Assembly (NCBI RefSeq): GCF_002926165.1
Contig: NZ_MAGP01000108.1
Coordinates: 1-64,000 of the forward strand
Reading direction: 5' to 3'
Length of the DNA: 64,000 nt
From: Micromonospora chalcea
GTDB taxonomy: Bacteria; Actinomycetota; Actinomycetes; Mycobacteriales; Micromonosporaceae
Positions 37,224 to 47,753 of this stretch are shown here, one piece after another. The notes beneath the pieces were generated by a model. The model made no database searches. It was not told the DNA's origin and saw only the letters and a list, made by a program, of their open reading frames with translations. A program made the translations under genes and the position numbers. The stretch's first letter is position 1; each line of letters opens with the position of its first letter.

Positions 37224-37688
37224 ATGGTTCTCACTGACGTCACCGGGTCCTGGGCCGGCACCAGCGGTTTCCGTCTGATGCCCGCCGATCCGCTCGCCGA
37301 GTCGCCGGCCACCGCCACCGTCGCGACCGCCGCCGGTGGCCACCTGACCACCGTCTCGTACTCGTGGGCCCATCCGGACGACGGGCCGCAGGACGGCCTG
37401 CTGGTGATCGCTGTTGGCGAGCAGCCCGGCTCGCTCGTCGCGTGGTGGGGCGACTCGTGGCACCAGCAGCCGACGGCGATGACACTGACCGGCACGGCGG
37501 GCGGCGCGGCGGCGGTCGAGCTGAGCGCCGGGTACGGCGACGGATGGCAGTGGCGGATCACGGTGGACACCGCCGACCCGGCCACCCTGCGGCTGCGGAT
37601 GGAGAACGTGGTGCCGGCCGACCAGGCGGGGGCCGACATGCCGGCCGGCCCCTACCCGGTCATGGTCACCGACGTGCGCCGCGCCTGA
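37224..37688 (+). CDS. Conserved hypothetical, DUF1579-like beta protein
   Basis: The 154-residue soluble protein is mostly beta: DVTGSWAGTSGFRLM, LTTVSYSWAHPDDGPQDGLL, LVAWWGDSWHQQPTAMTL, WQWRITVDTADPATLRLRME. The pattern resembles the DUF1579/lipocalin-like small barrel family in actinobacteria. No catalytic residues or signal peptide. ATG at 37224. The convergent alpha/beta hydrolase gene ends six bases after this gene's stop. The assignment to DUF1579 is a resemblance, not proven. Confidence 0.78.
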   Translation: MVLTDVTGSWAGTSGFRLMPADPLAESPATATVATAAGGHLTTVSYSWAHPDDGPQDGLLVIAVGEQPGSLVAWWGDSWHQQPTAMTLTGTAGGAAAVELSAGYGDGWQWRITVDTADPATLRLRMENVVPADQAGADMPAGPYPVMVTDVRRA

Positions 37689-37694
37689 GTCCGG

Positions 37695-38564
37695 TCAGGC
37701 GGCGCCGTCGAGGATCTCCCGCAGCCGGCGCGCGAACGCCTCCGGCTGCCCGGCGTGGCCCATCTCCTCACCCAGGAATCCGCCGTGGTGGCTGGGGAAG
37801 ACCGCGGCCTTGCCGCCGAGCAGCTCGGCCGCGGCCACCGACGTGCGTCCGGTGAAGGTGTCCGCCGACTCCTCGCCCACCGCGACGACGACCGGGGTAC
37901 GCGCCGCGCGCAGCGCGTCCACGTCCGGCCGGAAGCGGGTGACCGCCGCGGCGCGGTCGGAGAGCAGCGGGTCGTCCCGGCTGCCGTCGTCCTCGGTCGG
38001 CATGCCGAACGCGGCGGGGTCGGGCAGCGGCTGGGCGAAGTACTCGTCGGTGAACTCGCCCCGCCACGACGTCATGGCGATGAACGCCGCCATACCCGCG
38101 CCCCAGCCGCTCTTCTGGTACGCCTCCTGGCAGGCGGCCATGGCCCGCCGGGCGGCCTCGGCGTCGGGAAGCACCTGCACCAGCGGCGGCTCGTGCGCCA
38201 CGAGCGTGGCCACCGCGTCCGGGTACGCGGCCACCAGGGCGAGCGCGGTCACCGCGCCGCCGCTGCTGGCGAACATGTCCACGGGTCCCGTGCCGAGGGC
38301 GTCGATGATGTCGCGTACGTCCCGGGCCTGGACCTCGGGCACGTCGTCGCCGCGGCCGTCCTTGCGGACGCTGCGCCCGAGCCCGCGCGGGTCGTACGTG
38401 ACGACGGTCCGGTCCGGGAAGTACGAGGCCAGCGTGGCGAAGCCGTCGGCGCACATGGGCTGGCCGATCATGAACAGCGGGCGGTGTCCGGCGTCGGCGG
38501 CGCTCGGCGTGCGAATGTCGTAGACGAGGTCGACCTCGGGCGTCTGCAGAGTAAGCGTGTTCAT
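37695..38564 (-). CDS. Alpha/beta hydrolase
   Basis: The 289-residue protein is an alpha/beta hydrolase: PLFMIGQPMCADGFATLASY near residue 30, VVTYDPRGLGRSV, the nucleophile elbow DMFASSGGAVTAL (Ser near residue 101, in an S-S-G-G-A variant rather than GxSxG), and a C-terminal His in PSHHGGF. The acid is probably in VAVGEESAD. Substrate unknown; the elbow variant occurs in many actinobacterial members. ATG at 38564. It is downstream of, and in the same direction as, the cellulase, with 109 bases between its start and the cellulase stop, so linkage is not clear. Confidence 0.88.
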   Translation of the reverse strand: MNTLTLQTPEVDLVYDIRTPSAADAGHRPLFMIGQPMCADGFATLASYFPDRTVVTYDPRGLGRSVRKDGRGDDVPEVQARDVRDIIDALGTGPVDMFASSGGAVTALALVAAYPDAVATLVAHEPPLVQVLPDAEAARRAMAACQEAYQKSGWGAGMAAFIAMTSWRGEFTDEYFAQPLPDPAAFGMPTEDDGSRDDPLLSDRAAAVTRFRPDVDALRAARTPVVVAVGEESADTFTGRTSVAAAELLGGKAAVFPSHHGGFLGEEMGHAGQPEAFARRLREILDGAA

Positions 38565-38673
38565 GCCTCTGTCGACCGTCGCCGGCCCGGGAACTCATCG
38601 GTCCGGCGGGGAACTCCGCCGGACCGGCTCGCGGCGGTGTCGACGCCCACCGCCGCGAGCCGTGCCGTCGCCG

Positions 38674-40779
38674 TCAGCTCACCGTGCCGGTGACGGTGCT
38701 GCCGGACTTCGTCACGTAGTAGGTCAGCTTCGTGCCGCTCCAGAAGTGGAACGTCAGGGTGACCCGCTGACCGTCGTTGACCTCGGCGAAGAACTCCGGC
38801 TTCAGCGCGATCGTGTTGCCGGTGTAGTCCGGCGCGAACGTCACGTCGAACTCCTTGTACGAGGTCCAGTTGTGCGGGCCGGCGTTGCTGCCGTCGGCGT
38901 ACTTCGCCTCCATGGTGGCGAGCTGGTCGCCGCGGAACTGCGCCGGGAGCGTGAACGCCGCGGTGGTGCCGGTGGCGTTCGACAGCACCGGCGGGTCGTA
39001 CGTGATGATGCTGATCCGCCACGGCACGCCCGCGGAGAAGCGTGCCTGGAGGTTGGCGTTCACGCCGTACGCGCGGGAGCCGACCAGCCGGGTGAGCGCC
39101 GACGCGGTGAGCGTCAGCGTGCTGCCGGAGACCGTGTAGTCGGTGCCGTTGACCAGGTCGGTGGCGCCCTGGCGCAGCCCCTGGAACGTGGTGCCGTTCA
39201 GGTTGAGCGTCAGGCTCTTGGCGGTGATCGTGCCGGTGCGCGGCACGTACACCTGGTCGCTGGACGCGGTGCCGGAGCGGGTGGTCCAGCTCGACTTGAT
39301 CTGCGCGAACAGCTCGGGGTCCTTCCACACGAACGACGTGCGGTCGAAGTGCTGGCCGTTGTCCCAGAGCTGGGTGGTCAGCTTGCGGCTGCGCGCGTAG
39401 TGGCCGAGGAACTCGAAGAACTTCAGCTTCTCGCCCTGCTCGATGGTGCCGGTGTGCCGGTCGAAGCCGAGCAGCCCGTACTCGCCGATGATCACCGGGA
39501 TGTTGCGGGTGACGAAGGCGTTGTAGACGCGGTCGAACTGGTCGGTCAGGTCCTGCTGGACCGTCGCGTCGAACTTGGTTCCGCCGGCGACGTTCACGCT
39601 GAACGGCCAGTACCCGTAGAAGTGCACGGTGGCGATCAGGTTCGGGTCGTTGAGCGTGTTGAACGTGCTGACCAGCTCGTCCACCCGGGCCTGCTCGGCG
39701 GAGGTGTGCAGGGTCGGCAGGACGAGCAACCGGGTGGCGTTGTTCCCGCCGGACTGGCGGACGATGCGGTGGAACGACGTGTTCAGCTCGTTGAGCAGCG
39801 TGGCGTTCTGCGCGTCGCCGGAGCTGCCGGTGAACTGCGGCTCGTTGACGCTCTCGAAGGTCAGCTTCGGCGAGGAGTCCTTGAACGCGGCGGCGATCTG
39901 GGTCCAGAGCGCGTTGTAGCGGTTCAGCACGCCTGTGCGGTCGGTGGGCATCGTGTTGATCCACTGCCACGAGTCGTGGTGGATGTTGAGCACCACGTAG
40001 AAGCCGTCGGCGAGCGCCCAGCCGACCACCTCGCGTACGCGGTTGAGCCAGGCGGAGTCGATCGTGTAGTTCGGCGCGGCGCCGTGGTGGTTGCTCCAGG
40101 TCACCGGGATGCGGATGCTGTTGAAGCCCTGCGCGCGGACGTTGTCCAGCAGCGCCTCGGTGACCCGCGGGTTGCCCCAGGCGGTCTCGTCGGCGCCGAC
40201 CGCGTCGAAGGAGTTGCCGAGGTTCCAGCCGGGTTGCATGGCGGCGACGGCGGCCATCGCGTTGCCGGCGGGCGGCGGGGTCGTGGGCGGCGGGGTGGTG
40301 GGCGGCGGGGTGGTCGGCGGGGGCGTGTTGTTCGGCGGCGGGGTGGTTCCGCCGACGCCGCCGGTGCAGGCCACGCCGTTGAGCGTGAACGCGGTGGGCG
40401 CGGTGTTGGCGCCGGTCCAGGAGCCGTTGAAGCCGAACGAGACGGTGCCGTTCGTGGCGATCGCGCCGTTGTAGCCGACGTTCGTGGCGGTGACCTCGGC
40501 GCCGGAGGAGGTGACCGTGGCGCTCCACGCCTGGGTGACCCGCTGGCCGGACGGGAACGTCCAGCGCAGGTTCCAGCCGTTGACCGGGTCACCCAGGTTC
40601 GTCACGTCGACGTTCGCGGTGAAGCCGCCGGGCCACTGGCTGGCGGTGGTGTAGGTGACGCGGCAGCCGGCCGCCGCCTGGGCGTTCGTCGCCAGCAGTG
40701 CGGTGCCGGCCACGAGTGTGGCGGCGGTCGCCGCGACCAGGCCGACCCGCAATCGGGCGGTACGGAAAGAGCGGAACAT
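38674..40779 (-). CDS. Secreted endoglucanase: CBM2, GH5 and X2-like modules
   Basis: The 701-residue enzyme hydrolyses beta-1,4-glucan outside the cell. A signal peptide (about 1-36, ending NAQAA) is followed by a CBM2 cellulose-binding module (about 37-139: [20 protein letters not shown] to GVACTG, with its Cys pair), a PPPTT linker (140-172), and a GH5 catalytic domain (173-500) with the acid/base Glu in FESVNEPQF (near residue 313) and the nucleophile in [10 protein letters not shown] (near 432). An X2/Ig-like module and a C-terminal beta module ([20 protein letters not shown]) follow. The ATG at 40779 suits the signal peptide. The promoter lies 67-96 bases upstream. Confidence 0.95.
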   Translation of the reverse strand: MFRSFRTARLRVGLVAATAATLVAGTALLATNAQAAAGCRVTYTTASQWPGGFTANVDVTNLGDPVNGWNLRWTFPSGQRVTQAWSATVTSSGAEVTATNVGYNGAIATNGTVSFGFNGSWTGANTAPTAFTLNGVACTGGVGGTTPPPNNTPPPTTPPPTTPPPTTPPPAGNAMAAVAAMQPGWNLGNSFDAVGADETAWGNPRVTEALLDNVRAQGFNSIRIPVTWSNHHGAAPNYTIDSAWLNRVREVVGWALADGFYVVLNIHHDSWQWINTMPTDRTGVLNRYNALWTQIAAAFKDSSPKLTFESVNEPQFTGSSGDAQNATLLNELNTSFHRIVRQSGGNNATRLLVLPTLHTSAEQARVDELVSTFNTLNDPNLIATVHFYGYWPFSVNVAGGTKFDATVQQDLTDQFDRVYNAFVTRNIPVIIGEYGLLGFDRHTGTIEQGEKLKFFEFLGHYARSRKLTTQLWDNGQHFDRTSFVWKDPELFAQIKSSWTTRSGTASSDQVYVPRTGTITAKSLTLNLNGTTFQGLRQGATDLVNGTDYTVSGSTLTLTASALTRLVGSRAYGVNANLQARFSAGVPWRISIITYDPPVLSNATGTTAAFTLPAQFRGDQLATMEAKYADGSNAGPHNWTSYKEFDVTFAPDYTGNTIALKPEFFAEVNDGQRVTLTFHFWSGTKLTYYVTKSGSTVTGTVS

Positions 40780-40845
40780 GGTGGTTCCTTCGTGGTGGGG
40801 TGGGCGCGTGGACGGGGAGGGCGGGGCGCGCACCCGCCCAGCGCG

Positions 40846-40875
40846 AGAATAAGTTTGGATTCCAAACATTGTCAA
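40846..40875 (-). promoter_or_regulatory. Cellulase promoter with operator in the spacer
   Basis: On the minus strand TTGACA (40875-40870, exact -35) is followed after 17-18 bases by TTATTC/TATTCT as a -10. The spacer contains GTTTGGA-A-TCCAAAC (40867-40853), an inverted repeat with 7-base arms. A repressor bound there would block RNA polymerase. It is not the CebR box TGGGAGCGCTCCCA. The promoter and operator are separated from the start codon by 67 bases. Confidence 0.7.
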
Positions 40876-41068
40876 TCGGCGTATGTGGATGCGTAACCGT
40901 TCCGACGTCCCGGCCTCACCCCACCGACCGGGCCGGTTCGACGACCGGCCACACCGGACCCGCCAGCCGGTCCGAAACCCGCCGGACACGCCTCGTGGGA
41001 ACAATTTCGGCCGGGAATCCTCGCTACGCTCTCGCCCGCCAACACCGCTCTGACCTCAAGGGGACATC

Positions 41069-41527
41069 GTGCGCAAAAGGCTTCTCGGCATCGCGTCGGC
41101 GATCACCATCGCCCTCGCCGGCACGTTCGCCGCCGCCGCTCCGGCCCAGGCCGCCACGCCGCCTTTCATGATCACCAAGGTGTACTACGACTCCCCCGGC
41201 AAGGACACCCGCTCGAACGCGAGCCTGAACGCCGAGTACGTCCAGCTGACCAACAAACGCAAGACGGTCCAGAACCTCAAGGGCTACTACGTGCGCGACA
41301 AGGCCGGCCACGTCTACTCGTTCACCGGCGACTTCAAGGTGGCCGCCGGGAACAGCATCGTCATCCACACCGGCAAGGGCACCAACAAGGGCACCCACCG
41401 CTACTGGGGCAGCGCCGCGTACGTCTGGAACAACGACGGCGACACCGCCTACCTGCGCAACCCCTCCGGCAGCCTGGTCGACAGCTGCAGCTGGGGCAAG
41501 GGCGGCCGCGGCTACACCAGCTGCTGA
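41069..41527 (+). CDS. Secreted lamin-tail domain protein
   Basis: The 152-residue protein has a signal peptide (KRLLGIASAITIALAGTFAA, cleavage after AQA) and a single lamin tail domain (about 35-150): MITKVYYDSPGKDTR, NAEYVQLTNKRKTVQNLKGY, KAGHVYSFTGDFKVAAGNSI and VWNNDGDTAYLRNPSGSL. Bacterial LTDs are extracellular and often accompany nucleases or hydrolases; alone it probably has an adhesive or surface role. Two C-terminal Cys may pair. GTG at 41069. It is divergent from the cellulase across 289 bases but nothing shows coregulation. Confidence 0.9.
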   Translation: MRKRLLGIASAITIALAGTFAAAAPAQAATPPFMITKVYYDSPGKDTRSNASLNAEYVQLTNKRKTVQNLKGYYVRDKAGHVYSFTGDFKVAAGNSIVIHTGKGTNKGTHRYWGSAAYVWNNDGDTAYLRNPSGSLVDSCSWGKGGRGYTSC

Positions 41528-41538
41528 CCACCCGCGAA

Positions 41539-41572
41539 ACGGCCGGCCCACCCGATCCGGGGGGCCGGCCGT
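41539..41572. terminator. Bidirectional terminator after the lamin-tail gene
   Basis: Perfect 11-base arms (ACGGCCGGCCC with complement) and a 12-base loop lie between convergent genes. Confidence 0.75.
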
Positions 41573-41581
41573 CTCCGTCCG

Positions 41582-42589
41582 TCACGCCGCGAGCGACCGC
41601 ACGGTGAGGTGGTCCGACAGCGCGCGCAGGAAGTCCGGCGCGTCGAAGATCCGGCCGGCCGAGGCGACACCCTTGACCCGGGTACGCCCTGTGAGCAAAC
41701 GGTGCACCGCCTCGACCGCGAGCGGCGCGCTGATCGCGTAGATGTCCCGCCCGTGGGCGACCACCCGCCGCCGGACGTCACCGGCACGCACGACCACGTC
41801 GACGGTGAACGTCTGCGCGGACCGGCCACGCTCGTCCACAGCGGCCGGAGCGTCCCCCGCCGCCAGGTCGCGGGCCGCGTCGGCGGTCATGTACGTGCAC
41901 ACCTCCGGGATGTCCAGGTGACTCGGCACGGTCACCACGTCGGCCATGGTGAACTCGCCGAGCACCGGCCGCACGCCCAGCGGCGCCGGGAACTCCCAGT
42001 CCAGCCGGGGCAGGTCGCCGTCGGCGTACACCAGTCGCCCGTCGGTGAAGCGGACCCGCCGGCCGTCGCGGCGCTCGCGCGACACGACGCCGGAGGCGAC
42101 CGTCCCGGCCGTCGGGTGCCAGCTGCTCAGCCCGTACGCGACGTGCGCCTCGTCGGCCGCCGTCCAGTCCCGCATCGCGGCGGTGACCAGCAGGTCACCG
42201 AGTCCGCCGAAGAACGCCATCGCGGGCACCACAGCGACACCGGCCGCCTCGGCACGCTCGGCGTGGTGCGCGAACGTGTCCCGGTTCGCCTCGATCTCGG
42301 CCGCCACGTCGACGTAGGGAATCCCGGCGCGTAGCGCGGCCTCGATCAGCGGGCCCGCGGTCGAGGCGAACTGCCCGGCGCAGTTGACCACCGCCGCCGC
42401 CCCGGCCAGCGCCTGGTCCAGCGAGGCCGGATCGTCCACCGACGCCACCCGGTGCTCCCCCTCCGGGAACGCGGCCGCCAGCTTCCCGGCGTCGCGCCCG
42501 AGCGGCAGCGGCTCGTACCCCCGCTCGCGCAGCTCCGCCGCCACGAACCGCCCGGTGTGCCCGTACGCCCCGAACACCGCCACCCGCAT
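41582..42589 (-). CDS. Saccharopine dehydrogenase-like NAD(P)-binding protein
   Basis: The 335-residue protein has an N-terminal Rossmann motif (VAVFGAYGHTGRFVAAEL, about residues 3-20), then AAAVVNCAGQFASTAGPLIE and AGIPYVDVAAEIEA, typical of the saccharopine dehydrogenase/trans-acting enoyl reductase superfamily. The GAYGHTGR pattern occurs in actinobacterial members of unknown substrate. The middle has MAFFGGLGDLLVTAAM, and the C-terminus GRTRVKGVASAGRIFDAPDF. ATG at 42589, divergent from the GlxA-type regulator across 94 bases; such regulators often control the neighbouring oxidoreductase, which is inference. Confidence 0.87.
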   Translation of the reverse strand: MRVAVFGAYGHTGRFVAAELRERGYEPLPLGRDAGKLAAAFPEGEHRVASVDDPASLDQALAGAAAVVNCAGQFASTAGPLIEAALRAGIPYVDVAAEIEANRDTFAHHAERAEAAGVAVVPAMAFFGGLGDLLVTAAMRDWTAADEAHVAYGLSSWHPTAGTVASGVVSRERRDGRRVRFTDGRLVYADGDLPRLDWEFPAPLGVRPVLGEFTMADVVTVPSHLDIPEVCTYMTADAARDLAAGDAPAAVDERGRSAQTFTVDVVVRAGDVRRRVVAHGRDIYAISAPLAVEAVHRLLTGRTRVKGVASAGRIFDAPDFLRALSDHLTVRSLAA

Positions 42590-42683
42590 GACGCCCCCTC
42601 AGAAGATCGACTGAAGTGATCCTCGCCGGGCTGGCCGGGGCGGGGCCAGTGTCGCAAACGCCAATGCCCGTACAGTTTCGGAC

Positions 42684-43622
42684 ATGGCCACCATCGCGCT
42701 CGCCGCCACCGACGGGATGCTGCACTTCGAGCTGGCCGCGGCCTGCGAGATCTTCGTCCGTGACCCGACCGGGCTGGCCGACCCCTGGTACGACCTGGTG
42801 GTCTGCGGCCCCGGCCCGATCGGCGTCGGCCGGTTCGCGGTCACGCCCGACCACGGGCTGGACCACCTGGCCCGCGCCGACACGGTGATCGTCCCGGCGA
42901 TCGAGGACACCGACGCCGACCCGCCGTCCGACCTGGTCGAAGCGGTCCGCGCCGCCCACGCCGCGGGCGCCCGGATGGTCTCGTTCTGCACCGGCGCGTT
43001 CGTGTTCGCCGCCGCCGGCATCCTCGACGGGCTGCGCGCCACCACCCACTGGGCCCACACCGAGGCGCTCGCCGCCCGCTACCCCCGCGTGCTGGTCGAC
43101 CCGGACGTGCTCTACGTCGACAACGGCACCGTGCTCGCCTCCGCCGGCAAGGCCGCCGCCATCGACCTCTGCCTGCACCTGATCCGCCGCGACCACGGCT
43201 CCACAGTCGCCAACGCGGTCGCCCGCCGCCTGGTCGTGCCGCCGCACCGCGCCGGCGGCCAGGCCCAGTACGTCACCACCCCGGTCCCGGCCCGCGAGGA
43301 CCACCCGCTCGCCGCGCTGCTCCCATGGGCGATGGCGCGGCTGGACCGCCCGCTCACCGTCGCCGACCTGGCCCGCCAGGCGAACATGAGCACCCGCAAC
43401 CTGGTCCGGCACTTCACCGCCGCGACCGGCGCCACACCGTCGCAGTGGCTGGCCACCCAGCGCATCCGGCGGGCGCAGGAACTGCTGGAGAACACCGACG
43501 ACAGCATCGACGCCGTCGCGGAGGCGTCAGGCATGGGTACGGCGACGACGCTGCGCCGGCACTTCCACCGCACGGTGGGCGTGCCGCCGGACACCTACCG
43601 CCGGACGTTCCGCCGAGGCTGA
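42684..43622 (+). CDS. GlxA-family regulator (DJ-1/PfpI plus AraC HTH)
   Basis: The 312-residue regulator has an N-terminal DJ-1/PfpI-like domain (about residues 1-165: GMLHFELAAACEIF, VSFCTGAFVFAAAGILDGLR, where the nucleophile-position Cys is present) and a C-terminal double AraC HTH (about 205-310: LTVADLARQANMSTRNLVRH, IDAVAEASGMGTATTLRRHF). Members respond to metabolites or stress in unknown ways. ATG at 42684. It is divergent from the saccharopine-dehydrogenase-like gene and 72 bases upstream of the Rox-like gene on the same strand, so it may regulate either. Confidence 0.93.
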   Translation: MATIALAATDGMLHFELAAACEIFVRDPTGLADPWYDLVVCGPGPIGVGRFAVTPDHGLDHLARADTVIVPAIEDTDADPPSDLVEAVRAAHAAGARMVSFCTGAFVFAAAGILDGLRATTHWAHTEALAARYPRVLVDPDVLYVDNGTVLASAGKAAAIDLCLHLIRRDHGSTVANAVARRLVVPPHRAGGQAQYVTTPVPAREDHPLAALLPWAMARLDRPLTVADLARQANMSTRNLVRHFTAATGATPSQWLATQRIRRAQELLENTDDSIDAVAEASGMGTATTLRRHFHRTVGVPPDTYRRTFRRG

Positions 43623-45128
<1,506 letters not shown>

Positions 45129-45149
45129 CGACGGCGCACGGACTCGGCA

Positions 45150-45545
45150 ATGATCAGCTTCATGTCCGACGACAACCTGGCCGACACCTGGCGTCGCATC
45201 ATCCTGGGAGACGGCAAGTCCTGGGTCGTGTTCGCGCACGGCACGTGCGTCGTCCTGCCGGACCCCGCGCCGGGCGTCGACCTCGCCGCACAGGCCGTCG
45301 AGATCCTGCGCGAGTACGGCCCCGTCCACGTCGGCTCGCCGTCTGCGGACTTCGGTACCGTCACGCTCGATCCCGGCCCCGGCTGGGCGGTCTACGGCCA
45401 TCACAACGACGTGTTGACCTACGTCGGCCCGGACGAGGTCTCGGACGACAGCGACCTGGCTGTCGGTCTGTACGGGCGCAGCAAGCGAGATCGAGACGGC
45501 CATGAGCTGACCGTCGTCCACGTCGAGGACAAGCGGCCCCGCTGA
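45150..45545 (+). CDS. Conserved hypothetical protein
   Basis: This 131-residue soluble protein shows no domain I can name: WRRIILGDGKSWVVFAHGTC, LAAQAVEILREYGPVHVGSP, GWAVYGHHNDVLTYVGPDEV. The alpha/beta pattern and length match small actinobacterial hypotheticals often found near enzymes. Start may be ATG 45150 or 45162 (MSDDNLADTW). It follows the Rox-like gene by 21 bases, so cotranscription is possible. Confidence 0.7.
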   Translation: MISFMSDDNLADTWRRIILGDGKSWVVFAHGTCVVLPDPAPGVDLAAQAVEILREYGPVHVGSPSADFGTVTLDPGPGWAVYGHHNDVLTYVGPDEVSDDSDLAVGLYGRSKRDRDGHELTVVHVEDKRPR

Positions 45546-45597
45546 CGCGCGTCGGCGCTGCGGGATCAACCGACAGCGGCGCAATAGGCTCCAGTCC

Positions 45598-46398
45598 GTG
45601 CACGGATTCACCGATGTCGACCGGCAGCCGGACCCGAAATCGTGGGTGGGCGTGCTCGACCGCCTGACCGGCGAGCCCTTCTACCAGGCATACCAGCAGC
45701 GGGTACGCGAGTTGCTCCGCCCGTCGTCCGGCCGGCGCTACCTCGACGTCGGTGCGGGCACCGGGGCGAGCGCGGTCCGCCTGAGGGACGATCACGACGT
45801 CACCGTGCTGACGGTGGATCGCTCCCTGACCATGGCTCTGGCCATGCGAGCCCGTGGCTTGACCCGGTGCGCCGTCGCCGACGCCCACCGGCTGCCGTTC
45901 CTCGACGACTCGATCGACGGCGCCTGGGCCGACCGCACCGTGCAGCACCTCGCCGATCCCCGCGCCGCGATCAGGGAACTCGCCAGGGTCGTCCGCCCGG
46001 GTGGCCGGATAGTTCTCGCCGACCCCGACTACGACACGCAGGTACTCGACATCGCCGACCAGGATCTGGCCCGGCGCGTGCTGAGATTCCGGGCCGACGT
46101 CATGCTCCGCAACGGCACCCTGGCTCACCAGCACGCCGGCATTCTCGCCACGCTCGGCCTGGCCGAGGTCACCGTCGAGCCCCGGACGCTGCTGGTTCGG
46201 AACCCGAACGCCGCCGACAACGTTCTCGGCCTGCGCAGCTGGGCCGGTACGGCGGCTCAGCGCGGCGTACTCGACCCTGCCGAGGCCCGCGCGTTCGAGG
46301 AGCAGTTCGACGAGGCGGTCGAGGCAGGCCGGTTCACGTACGCGGTCACGTTCTTCCTCACCGCGGCCACCGTCTACTTCCACGAGCCGTCGTCGTAG
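45598..46398 (+). CDS. SAM-dependent methyltransferase
   Basis: The 266-residue protein is a class I methyltransferase. Motif I is RRYLDVGAGTGASAVRL (about residues 46-62), acidic motif II is in VLTVDRSLTMALAM, and VVRPGGRIVLADPDYDT is the post-motif III. The RTVQHLADPRAAIRELARV segment is typical of the UbiE/Coq5-like group. A C-terminal helical cap (PAEARAFEEQFDEAVEAGRF) may bind substrate. Substrate unknown. GTG at 45598, 52 bases after the preceding hypothetical gene. Confidence 0.9.
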   Translation: MHGFTDVDRQPDPKSWVGVLDRLTGEPFYQAYQQRVRELLRPSSGRRYLDVGAGTGASAVRLRDDHDVTVLTVDRSLTMALAMRARGLTRCAVADAHRLPFLDDSIDGAWADRTVQHLADPRAAIRELARVVRPGGRIVLADPDYDTQVLDIADQDLARRVLRFRADVMLRNGTLAHQHAGILATLGLAEVTVEPRTLLVRNPNAADNVLGLRSWAGTAAQRGVLDPAEARAFEEQFDEAVEAGRFTYAVTFFLTAATVYFHEPSS

Positions 46399-46434
46399 CG
46401 CATCACCGTTGACGTCGGTGCTTAGCATCGCGAC

Positions 46435-46878
46435 GTGGACGAAAGTTGGGAACAACTTCACCCGCGACAACGCAAGCTGATTGGCGCGTTGATCATCCTC
46501 ACCGCTTCTTCCGCCTTCATGTGCTGCGCCGCCTTCTATAACGGCACGACCGCGATTGGCCTCGCGAACCGCGGCCTCACCACAGACGCCACAGTCGTCG
46601 ACGTCGACCGTCATGGACGCGCCAGCAAGGTCACCGTGGAGTTCACACCTCGTAGCGGCGAACCCCTGAGCGCGGAGTGCACGAGCTGCAGCCCCGAGCT
46701 CGACGAGGGCGATCGAGTACGCATCCGCTACAACCCCGACGACCTCGCGCCGGGGGTGGAGGACGCCGAGAACCACGGCGCGCAGCGGGTCGCGGTATTC
46801 AACCTCGTGGCCGCCACCGCCCTGCTGTCGGGCGCTGGGTTTGCCGGGTGGCGCCTTCACCGGGACCGCCCAGTCTGA
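46435..46878 (+). CDS. DUF3592-like membrane protein
   Basis: The 147-residue protein has two membrane helices (about residues 17-35 and 116-136) flanking a small extracytoplasmic beta domain (TTDATVVDVDRHGRASKVTV, FTPRSGEPLSA, GDRVRIRYNPDDLAPG) with a C-x-x-C pair (ECTSCSPEL). This is the DUF3592-like arrangement, function unknown. GTG at 46435. The base composition is slightly less GC-biased at the beginning than neighbours. Confidence 0.8.
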   Translation: MDESWEQLHPRQRKLIGALIILTASSAFMCCAAFYNGTTAIGLANRGLTTDATVVDVDRHGRASKVTVEFTPRSGEPLSAECTSCSPELDEGDRVRIRYNPDDLAPGVEDAENHGAQRVAVFNLVAATALLSGAGFAGWRLHRDRPV

Positions 46879-47000
46879 TTCTGGGCACCGCCGGCTTGTG
46901 ACCGGTGTCAGCCGCCACACGGACGTCCCTGCCGGGTGTAGGCAGGCGGGATGCCGGGTACCTCGCGCCCCAACCCCGCACCCCTGCACAGGAGGACCCC

Positions 47001-47696
47001 ATGACCGTCGTACTCGCCGTTGTCTGCAGCGACGGGGTGGTGATCGGCGCGGACTCCCAGATCACCGAGAGCGACCGCGGTCTGAGCTTCCCCGCGCAGA
47101 AGCTGCACCCGCTCGGCGACTGCGCCGCCTGGGGCGGCAGCGGCGCGCGAGGAGTGCTGAACGACCTGCGCCCCCTCCTCCAGGACTCGGCCACCGCCAT
47201 CCTCGAAGCGCCGGACATCGGCGGCGAGCTGCAGGAGCGCGTCCTGCCCGTCTTCAAGAAGCACTACGAGAACTACATCCCGGACGTGCCCGGCGAGGGC
47301 TCCGGCGGCGGGGTGTCGGCGTACCTGCTCGCGGCCGGCTTCAGCCAGGGCGGGCCGTGGATCGTGGAGATCAACCCGAACGGGCTCATCGGCCGCTACG
47401 AGGACGTGGGCTTCCACGCCATCGGCTCCGGCGCGCCGATGGCCCAGCAGGCCGGCGCGCTGCTGTCCCACTTCCGGATGACTACGCGCACCGTCGAGTA
47501 CGGCGTGGTGGGCGTGGTACGGGTGCTGGAGGCGCTGGAGCAGACCTCGCCGTCGGTCGGCAGGCCGTTCAGCGTCGCGTGCATCCGTGAGGAGGGCGCC
47601 CACCACCTCGACGAGAAGGAGATCGCGAAGGCGCTCAAGGACGTCCAGCGCTGGCGTGACCTCGAACAGAAAGCGCTCGACCAGCTGTTCGACTGA
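47001..47696 (+). CDS. Proteasome-beta-like Ntn hydrolase
   Basis: The 231-residue protein starts MTVVLAVVCSDGVVIGADSQ. Removing Met would leave an N-terminal Thr, and counting from it the proteasome beta catalytic residues align exactly: Thr1, Asp17 (GADSQ) and Lys33 (FPAQKLHPL). AAWGGSGARGVLNDL and IGSGAPMAQQAGALLSHFR are consistent with the fold. It is not the actinobacterial PrcB, which has a propeptide and sits with PrcA and Mpa, nor an obvious HslV or Anbu. Substrate and assembly are unknown. A perfect AGGAGG at 46990-46995 supports ATG 47001. A terminator follows. Confidence 0.85.
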   Translation: MTVVLAVVCSDGVVIGADSQITESDRGLSFPAQKLHPLGDCAAWGGSGARGVLNDLRPLLQDSATAILEAPDIGGELQERVLPVFKKHYENYIPDVPGEGSGGGVSAYLLAAGFSQGGPWIVEINPNGLIGRYEDVGFHAIGSGAPMAQQAGALLSHFRMTTRTVEYGVVGVVRVLEALEQTSPSVGRPFSVACIREEGAHHLDEKEIAKALKDVQRWRDLEQKALDQLFD

Positions 47697-47712
47697 CGCG
47701 AGCGGGTTCGAA

Positions 47713-47745
47713 AAAGGCCGTCTCCCATCACGGGAAACGGCCTTT
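47713..47745 (+). terminator. Terminator after the proteasome-like gene
   Basis: A 14-bp stem with one mismatch (AAAGGCCGT paired with ACGGCCTTT) and a 5-base apical loop starts 17 bases past the stop and ends in CCTTT. Confidence 0.75.
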
Positions 47746-47753
47746 GAACTGGG

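Noticed and set aside
40260..40345. Short G-rich direct repeats resembling a repeat array
   Set aside because: They encode the PPPTT linker of the cellulase in frame; there are no CRISPR-like spacers, and no CRISPR array was seen in the window.
38557..40896. A 779-codon open frame on the plus strand over the cellulase
   Set aside because: Antisense to a secreted GH5 enzyme with a full domain set; composition typical of shadow frames.
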